From: Streptomyces xanthii
GTDB taxonomy: Bacteria; Actinomycetota; Actinomycetes; Streptomycetales; Streptomycetaceae
Length of the DNA: 64,000 nucleotides
NCBI RefSeq assembly: GCF_014621695.1
Contig: NZ_CP061281.1
Span: 4,216,001-4,280,000, forward strand
Direction: 5' to 3'
In this document: one piece after another, positions 49,581 to 58,131 of the stretch
How the letters are laid out: every line of letters begins with the position of its first letter
How positions within the stretch are numbered: the first letter of the stretch is position 1
Made by a program: the position numbers and the translations under genes
The notes under the pieces: generated by a model
Told to the model about the DNA's origin: nothing
Seen by the model: only the letters and a program-made list of their open reading frames with translations
Databases searched by the model: none

Positions 49581-49620
49581 GAGGACGCCCGCCCCGGTCG
49601 GTACCGGGGCGGGCGTCCTC
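49581..49620. terminator. Bidirectional terminator
   Basis: An 18-base arm, GAGGACGCCCGCCCCGGT, its exact complement, and loop CGGT. It separates the small membrane protein gene from the convergent TM2 gene. Confidence 0.92.
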
Positions 49621-49641
49621 GTACGTGGTGCGGGCGGAGCG

Positions 49642-49929
49642 TCAGCCGCGCAGCACGCGGCCCTGGCTGTCGGTGCGGTCGTTGCTCGTGAAGAACAGGA
49701 TCGCGTCGATCAGGGCCCAGAAGCCGAGGCCACCGCAGGTCAGCAGCTGGGCGATGCCCACGCCGGTGTTGCCGACGTAGAAGCGGCCGATGCCGAAGCC
49801 GCCCAGGAAGAGCTGCAGCACGCCGGCCACGATCTTCGACTTGTCCGAGTAAGGACGGCCCTGCGGGTCGTAGCCGAAGGGGGCGTTGGGGTCCTGGCCG
49901 GGCTGGCCGGGCTGGGCGGGGTGAGACAC
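49642..49929 (-). CDS. TM2 domain protein, copy 1
   Basis: 95 residues from GTG 49929, AAGGAG six bases upstream. A Pro/Gly/Gln-rich N-terminus with DPNAPFGYDPQGRPYSDKSK, then the TM2 domain: KIVAGVLQLFLGGFGIGRFYVGNTGVGIAQLLTC and GGLGFWALIDAILFF, two helices with the conserved turn GIGRFYVG. It ends with NDRTDSQGRVLRG, the same closing motif as the second copy. TM2 proteins are of unknown function, often beside DUF2752. Confidence 0.88.
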   Translation of the reverse strand: MSHPAQPGQPGQDPNAPFGYDPQGRPYSDKSKIVAGVLQLFLGGFGIGRFYVGNTGVGIAQLLTCGGLGFWALIDAILFFTSNDRTDSQGRVLRG

Positions 49930-50154
49930 GTAAGGCTCCTTGGACAGCGAAAGGCGCGCGGTTCGTGGCCGCGTGCCCGAGCGGATGGCCGAGGCGGAAT
50001 GCGCAGGTGGGGACTGTGACACAGGCTGCGCGAGCCTCAGATGGCCCCAAAATAAGGGCACTTGCGTGAGGTTCGGGCCACAGGCCTGATTTCGTGGCGG
50101 GTTTGTGACCTGCGGGAGGTTTCCGGACCCGGCGCCGCGTCGTGTGACGCGGCG

Positions 50155-50562
50155 TCAGAGCAGGTTGCGCAGCACGGTCCACACGACGGCCGTGGCGAGA
50201 ATCGCCACCTGGGCGCGCACACCGATGCCGGGCCGCCAGCGGCGCCCGCGCAGCCCTTCCCAGGCCCAGCGGCCGAGCAGCGCGAGGGCGAACGGGGCGG
50301 CCAGCAGCAGGGCGCTGTTGTCGTGCCAGGCGGCGGCGAACTCGCCGTGCATCAGGTCGTACGTCATGCGGGTCCCGCCGCACGCGGGGCACAGCAGCCC
50401 GGTGACGGCCCGGAACGGGCAGCCCGGCAGCCAGTGCCCCGGCTCGTGCGGGTTGGTGCCGTACAGGTAGAACGAGCCCGCGAGACCGGCGGCGAAGACC
50501 CCGATGGGTGCCGCCGCCGGGTGCCGCAGGGCCGGCGGCAGGCGGTCAGCCGCGGAGGACAC
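50155..50562 (-). CDS. DUF2752 membrane protein
   Basis: 135 residues from GTG 50562, which lies inside the last codons of the TM2 gene upstream (17-base overlap). The DUF2752 signature CPFRAVTGLLCPACGGTRMTYDLMHGEFAAAWHDN with its CxxCGxTR motif sits between membrane helices (AAPIGVFAAGLAGSFYLYG, ALLLAAPFALALLGRWAW, AQVAILATAVVWTVLRNLL). The paired cysteines suggest metal binding or redox chemistry, but no activity is known. It is co-transcribed with the TM2 copy 2. Confidence 0.88.
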   Translation of the reverse strand: MSSAADRLPPALRHPAAAPIGVFAAGLAGSFYLYGTNPHEPGHWLPGCPFRAVTGLLCPACGGTRMTYDLMHGEFAAAWHDNSALLLAAPFALALLGRWAWEGLRGRRWRPGIGVRAQVAILATAVVWTVLRNLL

Positions 50563-50986
50563 GGCCGTTGGAGTCCGTGGTGTTGCTGCTGGTCAGCAGG
50601 ATGATGCCGTCGATGAGGGCCCAGATGCCGAAGCCGCCGCAGGTGAAGAGCTGGGCGAGGCCGATGCCGACGTTGCCGATGTAGAAGCGGCCGACACCCA
50701 GGGAGCCCAGGAAGAGCTGGAGCACACCGGCGATGATCTTCGACTTGTCCGAGTACGGACGGCCGTAGGGGTCGTAGCCGAACGGCGCGTTCGGGTCGTA
50801 GGCGGCCGGGACACCGGGCTGCGGCTGGGCGTAGCCGCCGGCCGGGGCGGAGCCGGGGTACGGGTAGCCGTAGCCGGGCTGGCCCTGGGCGGCGCCGTAG
50901 CCGGGCTGCGCGCCCTGCTGCGGGTAGCCGTACGGGTTGTTCGGGTCCTGCGGGGGCTGCTGGCCGTACGGGTTGCTGTCGGACAT
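50546..50986 (-). CDS. TM2 domain protein, copy 2
   Basis: 146 residues from ATG 50986, GGAG six bases upstream. Long N-terminal region of NPYG/PGYG repeats rich in Gly, Tyr, Pro and Gln (disordered), then DPNAPFGYDPYGRPYSDKSK and the TM2 domain IIAGVLQLFLGSLGVGRFYIGNVGIGLAQLFTC plus GGFGIWALIDGIILL, ending SNGRVLRG. Very close to copy 1 in its last 80 residues, so the two are recent paralogues. The DUF2752 gene lies between them. Confidence 0.88.
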   Translation of the reverse strand: MSDSNPYGQQPPQDPNNPYGYPQQGAQPGYGAAQGQPGYGYPYPGSAPAGGYAQPQPGVPAAYDPNAPFGYDPYGRPYSDKSKIIAGVLQLFLGSLGVGRFYIGNVGIGLAQLFTCGGFGIWALIDGIILLTSSNTTDSNGRVLRG

Positions 50987-51421
50987 CAGGGGCTCCTGCG
51001 GTCGGGATGGGCCTGCGTGGCCTTCGGGCCTTCGGGGACGAGCCGGAGGCCCCCCGTGGCGCAGTCGACAGACTCCCGGGCTCCCCCAGCCACCCCCCAT
51101 CCTGTCAGGAGGAGATAAAGGTGTGGAGCACGGGCGCCGGACCGGGGCGTAATACAGCGCAACAGGGACGCTCGTGACAGAAACGTGGCACGCACAGTGA
51201 TCTTCCGCTCACCCGGAGGCCGGGCGTCCGCTCCCCGGTCCGGGGGCAGGATCAAGAAGAGTCGGGTTACCGTTCCGAGTGGCTGCTGCGTGCTTTTCCC
51301 GTTTGACACACCGGCGGGAGGTACCGTCACACTCCGCAGCAGTGCCGCAGAAGCAGTGCGCCGCACACCGGACCCGACCGACCAGAACGGCCCGAACCGC
51401 CGACCGGAGAGAAGAGCGAAG

Positions 51422-54244
51422 TTGTCCCCGACCAGCGAGACCGCACAGGGCGGCCGCCGACTCGTCATCGTCGAGTCGCCCGCCAAGGCGAAGACGATCA
51501 AGGGCTACCTCGGCCCTGGATACGTCGTCGAAGCGAGCGTCGGGCACATCCGCGACCTGCCCAACGGCGCGGCGGAGGTCCCCGAGAAGTACACGGGTGA
51601 GGTCCGCCGCCTCGGCGTCGACGTCGAGCACGACTTCCAGCCCGTCTATGTCGTCAACAGCGACAAGAAGGCGCAGGTCAAGAAGCTCAAGGACCTGCTG
51701 AAGGACTCCGACGAGCTCTTCCTCGCCACCGATGAGGACCGCGAGGGCGAGGCCATCGCGTGGCACCTCCTGGAGGTCCTGAAGCCCAAGGTTCCCGTCC
51801 ACCGGATGGTCTTCCACGAGATCACCAAGGACGCGATCCGCTCCGCCGTCGCCAACCCGCGCGAGCTGAACAAGCGCATGGTCGACGCCCAGGAGACCCG
51901 CCGCATCCTCGACCGCCTCTACGGCTACGAGGTCTCGCCGGTCCTGTGGAAGAAGGTCATGCCGCGCCTGTCGGCGGGCCGCGTCCAGTCCGTGGCCACC
52001 CGTCTCGTCGTCGAGCGGGAGCGCGAGCGCATCGCCTTCCGCTCCGCCGAGTACTGGGACCTGACCGGCACCTTCGCGACCGGCCGGGCCGGTGACCCGT
52101 CCGACCCGTCGTCGCTGGTCGCCCGCCTGAGCGCGGTCGACGGCAAGCGCATCGCCCAGGGCCGCGACTTCGACTCCCTCGGACAGCTCAAGGCCGGCTC
52201 GGCGAACACGCTGCACCTGGACGAGGCGAACGCGCGAGCGCTCGCCGCCGCCCTGGAGAACACGTCGTTCGCGGTCCGCTCCGTCGAGTCGAAGCCGTAC
52301 CGCCGCTCGCCGTACGCGCCGTTCCGTACGACGACGATGCAGCAGGAGGCCTCGCGCAAGCTGGGCTTCGGCGCCAAGGCGACCATGCAGGTCGCCCAGA
52401 AGCTGTACGAGAACGGCTTCATCACCTACATGCGTACGGACTCCACGACGCTGTCCGACACGGCGGTGTCCGCGGCCCGCGCCCAGGTCACGCAGCTGTA
52501 CGGGGCCGACTACCTGCCGGACAAGCCGCGCACCTACGCCGGCAAGGTCAAGAACGCGCAGGAGGCCCACGAGGCGATCCGCCCCTCCGGCGACCGCTTC
52601 CGCACGCCCGCCGAGACCGGTCTGACCGGCGACCAGTTCAAGCTGTACGAGCTGATCTGGAAGCGGACCGTCGCCTCCCAGATGAAGGACGCGGTCGGCA
52701 ACAGCGTCACGGTCAAGATCGCCGGTACCTCCGCCGACGGCCGCGACGCCGAGTTCAGCGCGTCCGGCAAGACCATCACCTTCCACGGCTTCCTCAAGGC
52801 CTACGTCGAGGGCGCCGACGACCCGAACGCGGAGCTGGACGACCGCGAGCGGCGCCTGCCGCAGGTCGCCGAGGGCGACGCGCTGTCCGCCGAGGAGCTC
52901 ACGGTCGACGGCCACGCGACCAAGCCGCCGGCCCGCTACACCGAGGCCTCGCTGGTCAAGGAACTGGAAGAGCGCGAGATCGGCCGCCCGTCGACGTACG
53001 CGTCGATCATCGGCACGATCCTCGACCGCGGCTACGTGTTCAAGAAGGGCACGGCGCTCGTCCCGTCCTTCCTGTCCTTCGCCGTGGTCAACCTGCTGGA
53101 GAAGCACTTCGGCCGGCTCGTCGACTACGACTTCACCGCCCGCATGGAGGACGACCTCGACCGCATCGCGCGGGGCGAGGCCCAGTCCGTGCCGTGGCTC
53201 AAGCGCTTCTACTTCGGCGAGGGCGACGACTCCGGCTCCGCGTCCTCCGCGGGCAACGGGGACGGCGACCACCTCGGCGGCCTCAAGGAGCTCGTGACGG
53301 ACCTGGGCGCCATCGACGCCCGCGAGGTCTCGTCCTTCCCCGTGGGCAACGGGATCGTGCTGCGCGTCGGCCGCTACGGCCCGTACATCGAGCGCGGCGA
53401 GCGCGACCAGGAGGGCTACCAGAAGGCCGACGTCTCCGACGACCTCGCGCCCGACGAGCTCTCCGTCGAGTACGCGGAGGAGCTGCTCGCCAAGCCGAGC
53501 GGCGACTTCGAGCTCGGCGCGGACCCCGTCTCCGGCAACCAGATCATCGCCCGGGACGGCCGCTACGGCCCCTACGTCACCGAGGTGCTCCCCGAGGGCA
53601 CCCCGAAGACGGGGAAGAACGCGGTCAAGCCGCGCACGGCCTCCCTCTTCAAGTCGATGTCCATCGACACGGTCACCCTCGACGAGGCGCTCAAGCTGAT
53701 GTCGCTGCCCCGCGTCGTCGGCACCGACGCCGAGGGTGTCGAGATCACCGCGCAGAACGGGCGGTACGGGCCGTACCTGAAGAAGGGCACGGACTCGCGC
53801 TCCCTGGAGACCGAGGACCAGATCTTCGGCATCACGCTCGAAGAGGCCCTGGCGATCTACGCCCAGCCCAAGCAGCGCGGCCGCGCCGCCGCCAAGCCCC
53901 CGCTCAAGGAGCTCGGCGAGGACCCGGTCAGCGGCAAGCCCGTCGTCGTGAAGGACGGCCGCTTCGGCCCGTACGTCACCGACGGCGAGACCAACGCGAC
54001 GCTGCGCTCGGCCGACTCCGTCGAGGACATCACGCCGGAGCGCGGCTACGAGCTGCTCGCCGAGAAGCGCGCCAAGGGCCCCGCCAAGAAGACGGCCAAG
54101 AAGGCCGCCAAGAAGGCTCCGGCCAAGAAGACCGCCGCCAAGAAGACGGCGGCGAAGAAGACGGCGGCCAAGAAGACCACCACCGCCAAGAAGACGACCG
54201 CGGCGAAGAAGACCGCGGCCAAGAAGACGGCGCCCGCCGAGTAG
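51422..54244 (+). CDS. topA: DNA topoisomerase I
   Basis: 940 residues from TTG 51422 (SPTSETAQGG), the start expected from streptomycete homologues; the frame is open further upstream but without support. TOPRIM domain RRLVIVESPAKAKTIKGYLG with DEDREGEAIAWHLLE, catalytic Tyr336 in GFITYMRTDSTT. The C-terminal region has several GRYGPYV/GRFGPYV repeats instead of zinc fingers. It ends in a long Lys/Ala tail (AKKTAAKKTAAKK-type) that binds DNA without specificity. Relaxes negative supercoils. It has a perfect terminator and is followed by tmk. Confidence 0.96.
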   Translation: MSPTSETAQGGRRLVIVESPAKAKTIKGYLGPGYVVEASVGHIRDLPNGAAEVPEKYTGEVRRLGVDVEHDFQPVYVVNSDKKAQVKKLKDLLKDSDELFLATDEDREGEAIAWHLLEVLKPKVPVHRMVFHEITKDAIRSAVANPRELNKRMVDAQETRRILDRLYGYEVSPVLWKKVMPRLSAGRVQSVATRLVVERERERIAFRSAEYWDLTGTFATGRAGDPSDPSSLVARLSAVDGKRIAQGRDFDSLGQLKAGSANTLHLDEANARALAAALENTSFAVRSVESKPYRRSPYAPFRTTTMQQEASRKLGFGAKATMQVAQKLYENGFITYMRTDSTTLSDTAVSAARAQVTQLYGADYLPDKPRTYAGKVKNAQEAHEAIRPSGDRFRTPAETGLTGDQFKLYELIWKRTVASQMKDAVGNSVTVKIAGTSADGRDAEFSASGKTITFHGFLKAYVEGADDPNAELDDRERRLPQVAEGDALSAEELTVDGHATKPPARYTEASLVKELEEREIGRPSTYASIIGTILDRGYVFKKGTALVPSFLSFAVVNLLEKHFGRLVDYDFTARMEDDLDRIARGEAQSVPWLKRFYFGEGDDSGSASSAGNGDGDHLGGLKELVTDLGAIDAREVSSFPVGNGIVLRVGRYGPYIERGERDQEGYQKADVSDDLAPDELSVEYAEELLAKPSGDFELGADPVSGNQIIARDGRYGPYVTEVLPEGTPKTGKNAVKPRTASLFKSMSIDTVTLDEALKLMSLPRVVGTDAEGVEITAQNGRYGPYLKKGTDSRSLETEDQIFGITLEEALAIYAQPKQRGRAAAKPPLKELGEDPVSGKPVVVKDGRFGPYVTDGETNATLRSADSVEDITPERGYELLAEKRAKGPAKKTAKKAAKKAPAKKTAAKKTAAKKTAAKKTTTAKKTTAAKKTAAKKTAPAE

Positions 54245-54260
54245 GACGGGTCCGCGACAG

Positions 54261-54293
54261 CGAAAAGGGGCGCCCTCAGGGCGCCCCTTTTCG
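54261..54293. terminator. Terminator of topA
   Basis: CGAAAAGGGGCGCCC, loop TCA, GGGCGCCCCTTTTCG. Fifteen perfect pairs with T-run. Confidence 0.93.
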
Positions 54294-54377
54294 CGTTCCC
54301 GGCGGCGTCCTTCCTGCTCCCGGGCATTTGTTCGGGCAGGGGCCATGGCTGTCGGCGCGTCCCGATAGGCTGGACGA

Positions 54378-57300
54378 ATGACCCGTGCCGAGCAGCCAAC
54401 GGCCCCCCACACGGCCCCCGACGACGCCCTGGTGGCGGATTCCCGAGAGCGTGCGGTGCGCGCTCTGCTCCGCGTACCGCAGCTGAAGCGGCTGTGGTCC
54501 GCCCAGCTCGTCGGCGGGGTCGGTGACGTACTCGGGCTGCTCGTGCTCGTGGTGCTCGCCCTGCAGGCGGCCATCGCCCAGGAGTCCTTCGGCGGCGGCT
54601 ACCGGGGCGTGGCCTTCGCCGTCGCCACCGTGTTCGGGGCGCGGATCCTGTCGACGCTGCTGTTCGGCGCCGTGCTGCTCGGCCCCCTCACCGCGCTGAC
54701 CACGCCCGGCGGCCCGCTCGACCGGCGCTGGACCATGGTCGGCGCCGACGGACTGCGCGCCGCCCTGCTGATCGTCGCCCCCCTGTGGATCGACTGGACG
54801 CCGGACAACGCCCTGGCGCTGCTCCTCGTGACGGCCTTCGTCTCGGGCGTCGCCGAGCGGTTCTGGACCGTCGCCAAGGAGAGCGCGGCGCCCGCGCTGC
54901 TGCCCGCGCCGCCCCCGGAGGGCGCCGCGATCCGGCCGCTGCCCGACCATCTGGACGCCCTGCGCCGCCTCTCGCTGCGCACCACGTTCCTCGCCGTGCC
55001 GCTCGCGGCCGCCGCCCTCGTCCTCGTCTCGCTCGTGCAGAACCTGATCGGCGCCGGCGTCGACTGGTTCTCGCTGCACCAGGCCGCGCTCTCCTCCTAC
55101 GTGGGCGCGGGCCTGTTCGCCGCCTCCCTGTCCGTCGTCTTCTTCCTCGAGCTGCCGGACACCCAGACCCCGCGCGCCCGCTCGCCGCTCGAGGGCCTGC
55201 GCCGGCCCAAGACCGCGGCCGGCGTCGACAAGGGCCGCACCGGCGCGATCCCGCTGCTCGTCCTCGCCTGCGCCGCGATCGCCGGAGCGATCTCCGCCGC
55301 CGTCGCGGTCTCCGTGCTGCACGCCAAGGACCTGGGCGGCGGCCCCGTCACCTTCGGGCTGCTCGTGCTCGGCCTGACCGGCGGCACCGCCGTCGGCATC
55401 CGCACCGCGCCCGCCGTGCTCCCGGCGCTGTCCCGGCGCCGGCTGCTCGCCCTCGTCATCGCGCTGACCGGGATCGCCCTGCTCGCCGCCGGCCTCATCC
55501 CCGACGTCACCACCGTCCTCCTCGTCGTCGCCCTCGCCGGCGTCACCGCGGGCGTCGCGGCCAACACCGGCCACACCCTGCTCGACCAGGAGACCGAGGA
55601 GTACCGCCGGTCCCGCACCACCGAGCACCTCCAGGCCGTCGTACGGGTCTCCGTCGCGCTCGGCGTGCTGCTCGCCCCGGTCCTCGCCGCGCTCATCGGC
55701 CCGCACCGCCTGGAGAACGGCAAGTTCGTCTTCGCGCACGGCGGCGCCGCGTTCACACTGATGCTGGTCGGCGCGCTGCTGCTGCCCGTCGCCGCGCTCG
55801 TCCTCGCCAAGACCGACGACCGCAGCGGCGTCCCGCTCCGCCACGACCTGCGCGACGCCCTCCTCGGGGGGAACGATCCGGCGCAGGCCCCCGCCGCGAC
55901 CGGCTTCTTCATCGCCCTGGAGGGCGGCGACGGCGCCGGCAAGTCCACCCAGGCCGAGGCGCTCGCCGAGTGGATCCGCGCCAAGGGCCACGAGGTCGTC
56001 GTCACGCGCGAGCCCGGAGCGACCCCCGTCGGCAAGCGGCTGCGCTCGATCCTGCTCGACGTCTCCAGCGCCGGCCTGTCCCACCGCGCCGAGGCCCTCC
56101 TGTACGCGGCCGACCGCGCCGAGCACGTCGACACCGTCGTACGGCCCGCCCTGGAGCGCGGCGCCGTCGTCATCTCCGACCGCTACATCGACTCGTCCGT
56201 CGCCTACCAGGGCGCGGGCCGCGACCTGTCGCCCGTGGAGGTCGCCCGGATCAACCGCTGGGCCACCAGCGGACTCGTCCCGCACCTGACCGTGCTGCTC
56301 GACGTCGACCCCGAGGCCGCGCGCGAGCGGTTCACCGAGGCGCCGGACCGGCTCGAGTCGGAGCCGATGGAGTTCCACGCGCGCGTGCGCTCCGGCTTCC
56401 TCACGCTGGCCGCCGCCGACCCCGGGCGCTACCTGGTGGTCGACGCGGGCCAGGAGCCCGAAGGCGTCACCACCGTCATCCGGCACCGCCTCGACCAGCT
56501 GCTGCCCCTCTCCGAGGCCGAGATCAAGGCCCAGGAAGAGGCCCGCAAGGCCGCCGAGGAAGAGGCGCGGCGCAAGGCCGAGGAAGAGGCCGCGCGCAAG
56601 GCCGAGGAGGAGCGCCTGGAGCGCGAGCGCCAGGAGCAGCTCGCCAAGCTGCGCGCCGAGGAGGAGGAGCGTCAGCGCCGCGAGCTGGAGGAGGCGCAGC
56701 GCGTCGAGGCCGAGCGCCAGGCGGAGGAGGCCCGGCAGCGCGCCGAGGAGGCCCGCCGCAAGGCCGAGGAGGAGCAGGCCCGCCTGCTCGCCGAGGAGAA
56801 GGCGCGCAAGGCCGAGGAGGAGCGGCGCCGCAAGGAGGCCGAGGAGGAGGCGCGGCTGCGGGCCGAGGCCGAGGAGCGCCGCCTGGAGAAGCAGCGCAAG
56901 GCCGAGGAGGCGCTGCTGCGCGCGGAGGAGGCCCGCCGGCTCGCCGCGCAGGCCGCGCAGGCGGCCCAGCGCAGTGCGCACACGCCGACGACGAACCTGC
57001 GCAAGGTCGAGCTTCCGGAGTCCGGCCCCAAGGCCGCCCCGGCCGCCCCGCAGACGCCTGCCGCGCCTGCCGCGCCTGCCGCGCCTTCCGCGCCTTCCGC
57101 GCCGGACGTTCCGGACAACGAGACGACCGTCCCGACGCCGATCGTGCGGCCCGAGGCGGCCGGATCGGATGCCGAGGAGACCACGGTCATGCCGAAGCCG
57201 CCCGTGCGGGAGGCCGAGGAGACGGCGCAGCTGCCGCGCCCCGACGCCGACGAGACGGCCGTGCTGCCGCAGGTCCAGGAGACGTCCGACCGGGTCCCGC

Positions 57301-57518
57301 CGGGTTACTTCCGTGACGAGCGGCCCGCCGCGCCGGAGCGGGCGAACGAGCGCACGGCCGAACTCCCGCAGGTCGACGAGCAGGGCCGGCCGCGCCGCCC
57401 CCGCCCGGACTGGGCGGAGGAGACGCCGCTGGACGACCTGCCGTCCCTCGCGGACGAGCTGCTCGGCGGGCTGGACGACGAGCCCGAGGACGAGCGCGGG
57501 CGGCGCCGCCGTCGCTGA
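54378..57518 (+). CDS. tmk: Fused MFS-type membrane domain, thymidylate kinase and coiled-coil tail
   Basis: 1046 residues, ATG 54378. Residues 40-490 have about 12 helices and look like a major-facilitator transporter. Residues 510-712 are a full thymidylate kinase: P-loop ALEGGDGAGKST, TREPGATPVGKRLR, VISDRYIDSSVAYQG (DR-Y motif), and TFTEAPDRLE-like lid. Residues about 713-875 are Ala/Glu/Lys/Arg heptads (RKAEEEAARKAEEER-type), a long charged helix. The last 170 residues are disordered and acidic, with repeated (E/D)ETxxLP motifs. dTMP + ATP to dTDP + ADP. The fusion is usual in streptomycetes but the job of the membrane part is unknown. Confidence 0.92.
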   Translation: MTRAEQPTAPHTAPDDALVADSRERAVRALLRVPQLKRLWSAQLVGGVGDVLGLLVLVVLALQAAIAQESFGGGYRGVAFAVATVFGARILSTLLFGAVLLGPLTALTTPGGPLDRRWTMVGADGLRAALLIVAPLWIDWTPDNALALLLVTAFVSGVAERFWTVAKESAAPALLPAPPPEGAAIRPLPDHLDALRRLSLRTTFLAVPLAAAALVLVSLVQNLIGAGVDWFSLHQAALSSYVGAGLFAASLSVVFFLELPDTQTPRARSPLEGLRRPKTAAGVDKGRTGAIPLLVLACAAIAGAISAAVAVSVLHAKDLGGGPVTFGLLVLGLTGGTAVGIRTAPAVLPALSRRRLLALVIALTGIALLAAGLIPDVTTVLLVVALAGVTAGVAANTGHTLLDQETEEYRRSRTTEHLQAVVRVSVALGVLLAPVLAALIGPHRLENGKFVFAHGGAAFTLMLVGALLLPVAALVLAKTDDRSGVPLRHDLRDALLGGNDPAQAPAATGFFIALEGGDGAGKSTQAEALAEWIRAKGHEVVVTREPGATPVGKRLRSILLDVSSAGLSHRAEALLYAADRAEHVDTVVRPALERGAVVISDRYIDSSVAYQGAGRDLSPVEVARINRWATSGLVPHLTVLLDVDPEAARERFTEAPDRLESEPMEFHARVRSGFLTLAAADPGRYLVVDAGQEPEGVTTVIRHRLDQLLPLSEAEIKAQEEARKAAEEEARRKAEEEAARKAEEERLERERQEQLAKLRAEEEERQRRELEEAQRVEAERQAEEARQRAEEARRKAEEEQARLLAEEKARKAEEERRRKEAEEEARLRAEAEERRLEKQRKAEEALLRAEEARRLAAQAAQAAQRSAHTPTTNLRKVELPESGPKAAPAAPQTPAAPAAPAAPSAPSAPDVPDNETTVPTPIVRPEAAGSDAEETTVMPKPPVREAEETAQLPRPDADETAVLPQVQETSDRVPPGYFRDERPAAPERANERTAELPQVDEQGRPRRPRPDWAEETPLDDLPSLADELLGGLDDEPEDERGRRRRR

Positions 57519-57544
57519 GTCCGCTCCTCCGGTGACGGTGGGGC

Positions 57545-58015
57545 TCAGGCCAGCCTGAGCTCCACCCAGTCCACGGTGTCGCCGTCCAGCCGGTACCGGT
57601 CGACCTCGACCGTGAACCCGGTCCGCTCGGCGAACCGCAGGCCCGAGGTGTTCGACGTCAGCACACAGGTCTCGATCGCTTCGGCGCCCCGCGCGCGGGC
57701 GGCGGCGAGCGCCCGCTCGTACAGCACGGTGCCGATGCCCTGGCCGCGGTGCTCGGGGAGCACGCGCGAGATGACCATGGCGGCGCCTCCGTCGCGGGGC
57801 GGCCGCACGGTCGTACAGCCGACGAGAGTGCCGTCGGCGGCGTAGGCGACCTCCATGAGGTTGCGCCCCGCGCGGTCGCGGACGTCCTCGGGGGAGAGCA
57901 GGGCCGAGGCGACGGGCACGACGGTGTTGTGCACGTGGCGCCAGTCGGCGAGTGCCGCCTCGCCACTGGTGGAATCGAGGGCCTCGACGCGCAGGCCGGT
58001 ACGTGGATCGCTCAT
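57545..58015 (-). CDS. GNAT family N-acetyltransferase
   Basis: 156 residues from ATG 58015. The acetyl-CoA loop is in VISRVLPEHRGQGIGTVLYERALAAARARG (R/Q-x-x-G-x-G/A), with ETCVLTSNTSGLRFAERTGF as the following motif and VDRYRLDGDTVDWVELRLA at the end. N-terminal helix and VVPVASALLSPEDVRDRAGRNLMEVAYAADG complete a single GNAT domain. Acceptor substrate unknown. It converges on tmk and diverges from holB. Confidence 0.87.
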   Translation of the reverse strand: MSDPRTGLRVEALDSTSGEAALADWRHVHNTVVPVASALLSPEDVRDRAGRNLMEVAYAADGTLVGCTTVRPPRDGGAAMVISRVLPEHRGQGIGTVLYERALAAARARGAEAIETCVLTSNTSGLRFAERTGFTVEVDRYRLDGDTVDWVELRLA

Positions 58016-58131
58016 CGCCGTATCCAATCCCGCCGGGGCTGGGTTGTCAGCCGGAATTCGGGGGCCGTCGTTCGGGGGCTGTCAGTCGCGCCCGGCACAA
58101 TGGCGGGAGTGCGAGGAAAGGGCGGTGGCGC

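Noticed and set aside
51209..54574. A 1121-codon minus-strand frame opposite topA, and similar long frames opposite tmk, acsA, pbp and the SulP fusion
   Set aside because: All are antisense shadows of genes with clear motifs, with composition typical of reversed high-GC codons (Gly/Val/Asp/Leu/Arg runs).
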